A DNA stretch of 64,000 nucleotides, from the NCBI GenBank assembly GCA_947247005.1, contig OX365944.1:2926501-2990500 (forward strand), written 5' to 3'. Below are positions 56,085 through 64,000 of the stretch, in pieces (the stretch's first letter is position 1; each line of letters opens with the position of its first letter). The notes beneath the pieces are model-generated. The model made no database searches, was not told the origin of the DNA, and worked only from the letters and a program-made list of their open reading frames with translations. Source of the stretch: Spisula solida (lineage: Eukaryota; Mollusca; Bivalvia; Venerida; Mactridae). The position numbers and the translations under genes were made by a program.

Positions 56085-57640
56085 ATTAAAAAGACGTTTA
56101 AATTGAAGCCTCCTTTAGAGTAATTCTAAAACCCTAAATGTCTTAAATGAGGTCGTCAATGAGTCGATATACATAGCGAAAGTGACCCAGATCTCTGTAA
56201 GGTTACATTGTATACATATTGTAGAATAAATGGACTGTTATCTGCATATACGATATCGTATATGTCATTCACCCTGCTAGTATGTAAATTACAATTGTGT
56301 CACTCTGTAGATGATATTTCATGATAATTATACATTGTATCTAAGGCCATAATGGTTCTATAGATGATTTTTTCTCAAAGATTTTTTAACTTAAAACACA
56401 CAGGAGGGGGGATAAATAAAACACATTACAACATTTCCCACAAGGAGTGTTTGTCATAACTTAAGAACCTCAATCAAGAGTTCCTCGTCAATGAACAGGT
56501 TATCTTTCAGTCCGAATCCACACAATAATCATTATAACCTGGAGTAAGCGCAACAACAATCGTAATATGTGTATATTGTGTTGTTATCAGATGTTTATAA
56601 ATAGTATATATGTATATAAATGTATATGTGTTGAGGGCCCACCTGAGTGTGTGTTGCCACGTTTAAATTAAGTCTTTACTTACTTACTAACTAACTCACT
56701 TACTTACTTAATTACTTACAACATAGAACAATAACCCGCCTAAATTTTCACAAAATGTCTGCTTTGATAAACATGGTATCATCAATACTTTGTCATTCTT
56801 TCGATCACCCGAATATATCGTTGACTTAGAATGAGAAGGTGCTAAGTGCTACTTGCGACCTTAAAAGACTCATGTATATTTCAAATCTGCATCACAATGC
56901 GCTTCTTATGAGTCTATGTTCATGAAAATCAGAACTGGTCATGTTGACCAAACTGAAGTTGAAAAAGCTTGTTTTTTCATAAGTAAAGAGTAGTTTTCAG
57001 ACAGTTTATTTCTTGTTTTCTCAAAATATTAAAATATTGATTTTGTACTTACGACCTCCTCTTTCTACGCCCGCGATATATGAGAAAATCATAAACATAT
57101 ATTTCACACATGCTTGCATACTCTCAGCTAATAAGCCATAGCTCTTGTATATAGGAGCACGAAGCACTTTTAACTGTCAATGCAATATCTAGCTGCCTTA
57201 AATGAATACATGAATGTCTCAGAAATGCTTTAAATTATTTATTAGATATACAATGCCTCGACTCTTTTTCTAAAACATCAGTTGCCACATGTCCACCAGG
57301 GGTCGATTATTCTATACCGAGTAACGTCATACCAAAGACGAAATAACGCTTCGCATAAATAGGAAAAACGTATCTGTATGGAAAGTGTGTGATTCAGAGC
57401 GCCTTAGTGATGGATCCTTTACAGTTCATCACTTTAGCATACACTGCGCTGACAGATGGAATTTGACGCATTTTATAGCTGGGTTACACACGTCAAAAAT
57501 AATTATAACAAAATCTAGGATTCTATAATCGCAGTCACTAAATGAATGATCTGTCGAAATTTGATAATGATGATATCTTCGTTAGGTTTTATACGTGTGT
57601 TTATTAGTGTAAAGTGGTTGTATTTCCTCCGTCTAATATA
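56085..57640. other. Intergenic DNA between SDR copies A and B
   Basis: About 1.6 kb between the start codon of copy A and the stop of copy B, so it should contain the promoter of copy A. No TATA box or other element convinces me. A non-LTR 3' tail with (ACTT)n lies at 56570-56719. Confidence 0.5.
56570..56719 (+). mobile_element. Non-LTR/SINE 3' end with (ACTT)n tail
   Basis: 'agggcccacctgagtgtgtg' and 'ttgccacgtttaaatt' precede 'aagtctttacttacttac' and further ACTT units, a typical retroelement 3' end. Confidence 0.5.
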
Positions 57641-57723
57641 TCCACCAAATATATATTTCATACATCTTGACTCATGTTTATATGTTAAAACGTCCTTCAA
57701 TGTATGCGTATGGAAGACATTTA

Positions 57724-57848
57724 TTACATATCAAGAATAGTTGCTGGCTGGATCAAGTGTCCACCGTCAATGGGCATATTGATTCCTGTTACCATCGATG
57801 AATAGTCACTTAACAGATACATCACGGAATGTACAATATCATCCTCCC
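57724..57848 (-). CDS. SDR copy B, exon 7 (stop)
   Basis: 125 nt. 'GEDDIVHSVMYLLSDYSSM', 'VTGINMPIDGGHL', end 'ATILDM', TAA at 57726-57724, again within TAATAAA. Confidence 0.9.
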
Positions 57849-60800
57849 CTGAAATATACAACGTGTTTGTTGGGTGTTACATCATAGAATACGTAATTAT
57901 GCACTATGGCCGGGAAAGTGACTTCAATACAAAATTAGAAAGCGTTATTTCATGTATAATAACTGATTTATTAAAAATAAAAATGTATATATCTACTTAG
58001 AAACGTTACTAAGTATATTACAGGGTTTTTGCGTCGACCATATGTGATACTTACCGTTTAAGAAAATATACCGTGGTAAAGTATGAATATAAATGTTGGT
58101 ATTGTATTATATCCGCTGTTATGCGAAAGAAGGTCGAGGGTCAGGTTAACTATTCGCAATATTTTACAAATATTTGTACGATGTATAAGAAAATAACTAG
58201 GTTTTCCTCGCTATTACATTCAAAAGTATAGGTAGAGGTTATACAGTCAACACCAGACATGAATAAGGTCAAAATTAGGTAATGTGAATTTACTTTATTC
58301 CACCAGACGTTCCTTGGGCTAGTTCAAAGATGTAAGCTTTTCGTTGTCAAAAAATCACTCTGACATTAGTATGCTAGCAAATGAAAACAAACGTGAAAGA
58401 CTGTGAAAGAGAACGACGGTGAAGGGAGGAATTGACCAGACGTCTGTGTGGAGCACGCTCCACCTATTTATTCATTAAAGGTCATCAAGCGAATAAATCA
58501 GATTATATTGCAAACACAGAACATATTATCGATGTTTTTACAATAAAAATAAACACTTCGGTCAACTAAATCTTCAATGTGCATGCGTCTGACAATGGAT
58601 TTTAAATTGTTACACTTGCCTGGTATATTACCGAGTGGAATTGTTCTCTTAATAACTTCAACTTCAGCACTATCAAAATTACGTACCATTCCGGATGCTA
58701 CCAAGGTAGGATTCAAACTATTGACTCGTATCTGGAACGAACATCTATGTGTACACTAAAACTATTTGGTGTAATGAGGCTTTTAACGATTATCTTTTGG
58801 AACAGCATAAACATAATACCAAATCGAAAATGAAGGCATCAGATTTCACAAACAGCAGCCAACGACAACCACTTTAAAAAGAACACAGTAAGTACAGGTC
58901 AAATGTCAAACTTACAAATGAACACAAAAAATAAAAATAAATCAACAGCTACAAATACACTTCACCCTCCAACGAGACAGCAGCTTAGGATTGGCTTTAA
59001 ATTCTAAATGACTCATAATACCACTAAATTGAAAATAGTTAAGCAAAAAGGCACAGTGACTAATTATGTTTTGTAATATATTTTCAAGTAGACAGGAAAG
59101 GGTCCTACCACTAAACATGCAGTTCGCTATAAATTTAAAGGCTCGAAACTTCAACACAGACGACGTTGTATTGCCTGATAAAAACACTAGCTGTCCCTAT
59201 CAACTTAATGTATTATAATTCAATAGCATAATGTATTATATACGGTCACCTATCTCTGTTATATGACATTAAATGTTACAATCTTTTGAATTCTTTCGAA
59301 TCGAAACCTCTGACTGGAGACGTATGACGTGTTGGTACATGATTTAGAATCAAACAATTGTATGTCGTTAGAACAACTGTGTATTGTACCTACCTTGTGC
59401 GGAGCTAGTTCTATTGCAAAACATTTGGTCATCATATCCACTGCTGCTTTAGTACAACAATATGTTGACATACCATGTCCTGGCCTTAGTCCGGCGTCAC
59501 TTGAAACGTTAACTATGCTTCCTTTTATGTTGTGATCGACCATTTGCTTTGACACCACCTGTTAGAAATGTGTACAATCAGAAGTTCCAATTGATTCGGG
59601 AGTATGGGTTTCACAATTACCAGAAATCCACATTGTGACCCTAAAGAATTTGGTTTTAATGCGGCATTTTCTCTTAAAATCATGGATATTTTGCCTATAA
59701 ACTGGTAACATTTAGTCAAATTTATGAAATGACCCTTCATATTCAGAAGCTAATGTAACCACTGGGGTCGTGTCATAATGCCATATATATAATACAACTA
59801 AAAGCTTTATAATTTATATGCGAGGGTCATTCAATATATACATGTAATGCAAACTATCAATTATCTCTAAAACTAGTCAGCATAATTTAACGAAACTTTG
59901 CATTATGCTTATGTAGCACAATTCCCTTTTGATGGAATAATTTAAGTACCTGTAACGTCGATGACGTCATCAGCGCGTGCGTTCAATCGACGTCACTCAA
60001 AACATCATGGACGCGTTAAAATTACATGATTACAGAAGTTCTAGGGATTTTTATGCCTTAACGGATGCTTGTGTAAAATTTCCTCTTTCATACTTAAATG
60101 AACATACGAATGACAGTTCTAGAATACTAGCGTTCTGTTGGAGTATCTGTGTAAGTGACCCATTTCATACCGAAAAACAAACAAGAAAACATTTGAGACC
60201 AGACATAATATTTATATGCGAAAAGACAGCCCAGGGAATTGACATTAGTTTTTGCCCTATTCGCTTAAATATCCGGAACAGGCCGAACATGTACCAGGTT
60301 CCGCACATTGGGTACCGCATCATTTGACGTCAGACCAGAACAAACGTCGCTAAAACTCCTTGCCAGCGTGCCTTCGCACTTTAAAATAAACAACAAAAAC
60401 TTTTTAACCAAACTTATAGCGATAGACGATACCTAGATACGATATTACGTGCCGAAAACGAGACAAAATTACTTGGGAATTCGAAAAGCAGATTACCATA
60501 AGGTTGAACAGACCGCGGCCGAGCAGTTTCTGGTGTATGTTCGTAGTTGCTTAGCAACGGGAATAGAAGACCCGCCGAAAGGATGAAACTCGATCATTGA
60601 CGGCCTAAAAGGTTGCTTTAAATGATTATGGCATTGCATAATTAATTAATATTGCATGTAAGAATGTATGTAATGGTTTGCATTATATATTGAATGACCC
60701 TCGTATGTACTTATTAAAAGGAATTTGAGCATGCATATTACGTTTATTTTCATTCAGTTACACAAAGGACAAAAAGTATGTTTGACTTTTTGTTGATGTT

Positions 60801-63449
60801 GCTTAGAATGAGCGTGGAATTGTACACCTACTTGTAAAACATGGAATGCTGCTTTGTAATTGATGTCTGTAAGACTGAAAACATACAATTGATACATGTA
60901 ACAGTTCAATTCAACTTATTTGAAACATTTAAAAACATTTAAAACTGACTTAAATTCACTTTTCGTATTGCGTTTCATTTCGCCTTTAGTATACCTTTCG
61001 TACTGATTATTAGTATTCAAAAAAATGAATAAAAATAAAATCTAATTTTACAGAGGCTTAGAATGTATATCCAAGATCATGCATACATTATTTCTTTGTA
61101 TTATACAAATAATTACTTGTAATGCATTTAAAATTATTATGGAAACATGAGTCTAAATAATATATGCAATCAGTCTTCAAATAATCTTCTGGGTGGCAAT
61201 ATACATGTTTTATTCGCGATGCTATTATACCCCACACAGCGAGTTGTAAGGGATATACTGGATTTAGCTAGTCCGTCCGTTCATTCTTTAGCGCATTCCT
61301 GTGGATGTATCTTCTCCTAAATGTTTGTGATTTTTTTACAGATGAGCAACCTCGACATGCTTAAAGGAAGGAATTTGCGCTCCGGTTGTGTTCTAGAACT
61401 ATGGTCCGTTGTTCTTACTCAGTGTACATAAGGGGTTGGGTGAATTTCTTGAAACAGTTGAGTCCAAAGTAATTTCCAGGAAATACCACTTTGGTGTGAC
61501 ATAGCCCGTCTACAGCCCGGGTCAAAATCATTGCGACTTCTTCTTGTGGGGCTATGCGAAATTGCTAATATACGGCACAAAACCAATAAACACGTCTATG
61601 CTCACGAGAAACATCAAAGAGAAGGTAAGAAAATCAGTTTAGACACATGTGCAAGCGTTATCAATAGTTTAAAAAAAGGTAAGAAGGGTGGACATCTTGA
61701 GAACGTCATAAATTACTGAATAGACGTCAATGACAAACTAAGGTAATTTCAGTAAATTTACATTTTTCTAAAAATTATCTTAGTTATAATCTTAAAACTC
61801 GACCCAGAACAAACTGTCATCTTTTGTCTACACATGTGCTAATTATCTTTACGATAGCAGAATGAAGAGATTTGATAAATATACTCTAAATCTGGGCTGG
61901 TATTTATAAAGCATCTTAGAAGAAAACTAAGAATGTTCTTAAAATCTTAAAATTTCCTTCAGCGTACATGTATGAGCTAAATAATGCAATTCAGATTATT
62001 AATTATTTACACAGATTTTATGCATTATGTAGAGAGCTACTATAATCATTAAGAACACAAGAGCTATTCTTCAATTTGTGGAAAATATGTGCATTGTAAA
62101 TTTTTTACTTAAGTCAAAATATTTAAGTTTTCCACTAAGATGCTTTATAAATACCAGCCCTGTATACTGTCTTTTTTTGGACACCCTGTAGATAGATATA
62201 TTAATATCAAACATAAAGTCATCTATTTGTAGTGTTGGGCATTGTGTCGTGTAATTTTGGAGCATGTATGTGATGTTTCCATGTTTTCAGTGTTCGGCTG
62301 TTTAAGTTGAATGCTGCCTTACCAGTCCGATTATCTAATAAAGCCACACACATCTTTTACAGGATTCATTTCAAACTTTTATAGATGAATAACCTCAAGC
62401 GTGGCTAATACGTGAATGTTCTTCTGTGGCCGTGGAATGTTCAGTTAGAAAGTAAGTATGTAACGACTTTATTAAATGAGGCTTACACACTCATTTCCCA
62501 ATCTTCAATACGGGCCTGTTCATGCTAAAAGCAAATATACGTACTCTCTATCGACGATTTAAAATGGATAATTTATGTGAAAAGTCGCGTGTGTAAGTTA
62601 ATCTTTAATTCCACTTCACGTGTTGCCGATATTATACTTACTCGTCTAAATCATGTTTGGTTACACAAAAAACCGGGTTTCTTGAAAATACTGCCGCATT
62701 ATTTACCAGACAATCAACGGGTCCAATATCCACAAGTAATGTTTCCATGACATCCCAATCTGCTATGTCCGCTCGATAAATTGCTATAGAACTATCCTGT
62801 AAAAGGCACATACATAACCATTGGAAAACATCATACACAACTAAATATACTAGTGTAATCACATTTTGGCATACAATCAGTACAATTGGAAAAATCATAT
62901 AATTGTGAATATACTAGTTTAATCACATTAGCGTCGACAACAAATCAGAACCTGTTTTATTTCGACACTACCTGTACCAGTACATTTTAACTGATTTCGG
63001 TTGACTAAAGTATACGTATATTGTCCAGGCTCAGCTAATTAAATTAGTACAAAATGTATGAAACATGACTACTCAAGTGAAAGGGTGGCTTGAACGGCAG
63101 AACTGTTAAAGCAGCCCTCGAACATTGGTAAGTTAACTTTATTTATAATAACAGACATAAATGCTATGGTATTAGAGGACAACAATGAAATGATAAGTAA
63201 AACTAACATGTTTGTTGACTTTAGTGTCCAAGTGTTTTAGTGAAGAAATAGTTAGTTAGAATAATCTTTCAACATCGTTTCGACAACAAAGTGCGATGTT
63301 TCTAACTCATAAAATATCAGCACGAAACAGTCATGAATATCTGTAGCATACCTCTTCCTTCAACGAATCTAAGTCTGATTGCGTCCTTGATATAGCAATG
63401 ACATTTGCTTTCAATTTGGCAAGATGAACACATATTGCTCGTCCAATTC
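57724..63449 (-). CDS. DCXR-type short-chain dehydrogenase/reductase, copy B (partial, five exons)
   Basis: Tandem paralogue of the gene at 43429-56084. Exons in transcript order: (exon 1 expected beyond the window near 70.4 kb), 63449-63352, 62796-62642, (one unlocated), 59558-59394, 58731-58620, 57848-57724. All are open, in the same phases, with the same GC donor after exon 6. Active-site motifs are kept: 'CLVNNAAV', 'IVNVSSDAG', 'STYCCTKAA', 'TGINMPIDGG'. About 12 of 55 residues differ from copy A in exon 5. Both copies have an open reading frame over the visible exons, so there is no sign of pseudogenisation; substrate preference may differ. Confidence 0.85.
58620..58731 (-). CDS. SDR copy B, exon 6
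   Basis: 112 nt. Encodes 'IRVNSLNPTLVASGMV' and ends 'IPLGNIP' plus one base; donor CAG|GCAAGT as in copy A. Confidence 0.85.
59394..59558 (-). CDS. SDR copy B, exon 5 (catalytic)
   Basis: 165 nt, acceptor 'ctaacag', donor 'cacaag|gtaggt'. Encodes 'VVSKQMVDHNIKG', 'IVNVSSDAGLRPGHGMS' and 'TYCCTKAAVDMMTK'. The changed residues beside the active site (SDAGLRPGHGM against SESGLSPLHGL) are near the substrate pocket in this family. Confidence 0.9.
59818..60706 (+). mobile_element. Mariner relic in SDR intron, copy B
   Basis: Orthologous to 45658-46592. The inverted ends here are better kept: 'cgagggtcattcaatatata' perfect at both ends, with 'taatgcaaac' just inside. The frame 59977-60327 (116 codons) is a decayed N-terminal transposase part ('TAQGIDISFCPIR', 'PNMYQV') and is not functional. 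Confidence 0.75.
61200..61893 (+). pseudogene. Transposase C-terminal relic in SDR intron, copy B
   Basis: Matches 47100-47770. The frame 61531-61719 ends 'KISLDTCASVINSLKK' and 'KKGGHLENVINY', the typical tail of the same transposase type. Together the copies show fragments before (DFFLWG) and after this point, in different frames. Confidence 0.65.
61894..62160. mobile_element. 267-bp TIR element present only in copy B
   Basis: Ends 'gggctggtatttataaagca' and the complement 'tgctttataaataccagccc', perfect over 26 bp or more. Copy A has an empty site at about 47770 ('ctctaaatct|gtatac'). The target duplication is at most 1-2 bp (T or CT). No coding capacity. Confidence 0.85.
62238..62345 (+). 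repeat. Dispersed core repeat, copy B counterpart
   Basis: Same as 47847-47945, but retains 'gtgttcggctgtttaagttg', closer to the 10.7-kb core. Confidence 0.55.
62642..62796 (-). CDS. SDR copy B, exon 3
   Basis: 155 nt. Encodes 'YRADIADWDVMETLL', 'IGPVDCLVNNAAV' and 'FSRNPVFCVTKHDLD'. About 8 base differences from copy A. Confidence 0.9.
63352..63449 (-). CDS. SDR copy B, exon 2
   Basis: 98 nt; one base from copy A exon 2 (silent, in the Arg codon of SRTQ). Same acceptor and donor. Confidence 0.9.
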
Positions 63450-63559
63450 CTACAACATTTATGTGGAGTATTTAATATAGAAAACGGAAAGCGCTAAAAC
63501 ACACATTGAAGGGAGTATTGACTTCTTGTGGTTGATATCATCAGGAATAATTAATATAC

Positions 63560-63790
63560 CAGATTTATATAGTGCCCTTTTCATGCGAAAGACACATTCG
63601 AAGGCACTTTACAGGAGGCACTTTGAAGCCACAAGGACGCCGATGCATCCTCTACCAGTGCAGATATAGCATGATTAGACCAGAGTGACAGACTTTGAGA
63701 AAGCCCCAGAAGGGAAAGAGAGACACGTAATACATGCGTGTTCGGCTCGCAGGAGTGCGCCTATGGGATAAATAGTGTATCGGCAATTTA
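63560..63790. repeat. Dispersed repeat in SDR intron 1, copy B
   Basis: Counterpart of 49170-49400, about 99% identical. Confidence 0.45.
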
Positions 63791-63960
63791 TATTACTGGT
63801 TAAAAACATCCTCAAATGCTGTTGAATGAACAAAAGAACGAAATACTATAGATAAATCACAATCGTTCGGGCGTAACTGTACTTTTAATAATGAAATAAT
63901 CCAGGTAAAAGGGGTGTATTCGGAAAAGAAATATATTATTTGAATTTGTAGCTTACATCG

Positions 63961-64000
63961 TCCTCCATGGCGCAGTAGGCTAAGCTACTGCTTATGAAAC
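63961..64000 (+). other. tRNA-like module 1 of copy B, cut by window edge
   Basis: Identical to the start of 49588-49662 ('ccatggcgcagtaggctaag') until the window ends. Confidence 0.5.

Larger units (their letters stand above)
43350..64000. repeat. ~14.3-kb head-to-tail tandem duplication of an SDR locus
   Basis: Matching exons lie 14264-14400 bp apart: 43553/57848, 44356/58620, 45119/59394, 48242/62642, 48964/63352. Copy A spans about 43.35-57.63 kb; copy B starts about 57.64 kb and runs off the window. Introns match too, including mariner and transposase relics and a tRNA-like module (49588 and 63961). Identity falls or rises sharply along the alignment (see findings). Confidence 0.95.

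Noticed and set aside
59977..60327. Independent 116-codon gene
   Set aside because: Sits between mariner terminal repeats and contains decayed mariner motifs, so it is a transposase relic.
61531..61719. Independent 62-codon gene
   Set aside because: Its second half reads like the C-terminal tail of an IS630/Tc1-type transposase; part of the relic.

Overview
The window is a stretch of AT-rich (roughly two thirds A+T by eye) animal nuclear DNA. It has one spliced gene family, long gene-poor spacers and many dispersed and tandem repeats. Several repeats look like ones I recall from mollusc, especially bivalve, genomes: tRNA-headed SINEs with a MetaSINE-like core, non-LTR tails with short tandem 3' ends, mariner relics, and dispersed repeats with runs of 'gtccgtcc'. 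A bivalve or other lophotrochozoan is my best guess; this is inference. Only the SDR exons are supported as protein-coding. Most other open frames are chance frames, transposon relics or repeat artefacts.

Region by region. 1-10 kb: spacer with SINE pieces, a non-LTR reverse-transcriptase relic (minus strand, about 1.08-1.66 kb), a field of about 10-bp repeats (2.1-3.06 kb), a small TA-flanked MITE, a TG microsatellite, a non-LTR 3' end, and a 437-bp terminal-inverted-repeat element with a CACAT target duplication. 10.4-13.56 kb: a satellite of about 186 bp with higher-order structure. 15.6-17.37 kb: a GC-rich minisatellite of about 24 bp whose array edge has been copied into the array. 17.4-31 kb: mostly anonymous spacer with a 131-bp palindrome, small tandem repeats and a zinc-knuckle relic of a retrotransposon protein. 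31.7-36.1 kb: a diverged duplicated block of about 1.2 kb and a mariner relic. 36.4-37.4 kb: a 26-bp minisatellite.

43.35-64 kb: the part with genes. A short-chain dehydrogenase/reductase (SDR) gene of the L-xylulose reductase/carbonyl reductase (DCXR) type lies on the minus strand. I could place six of about seven coding exons, from 56084 (start) down to 43429 (stop). The whole locus is tandemly duplicated head to tail with a period near 14.3 kb. The second copy begins near 57.64 kb and runs off the right edge, showing five exons; its first exon should lie beyond 64 kb. The two copies share an old mariner relic and a transposase fragment in the same intron, so those insertions predate the duplication. 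A 91-bp tRNA-derived insertion is found only in copy A and a 267-bp inverted-repeat element only in copy B, so these probably came later. Divergence between copies is about 6-14% over exons 5-7 and nearby introns but falls to about 1-2% from exon 2 upstream, which suggests gene conversion.

Intron 1 of copy A (49.06-56.03 kb) is itself a collection: five tRNA-like modules in about 4 kb, two short TIR elements, a nested non-LTR insertion and a 1.1-kb inverted repeat with arms of about 400 bp. I saw no CRISPR array, rRNA gene, convincing functional tRNA gene or prokaryotic operon.
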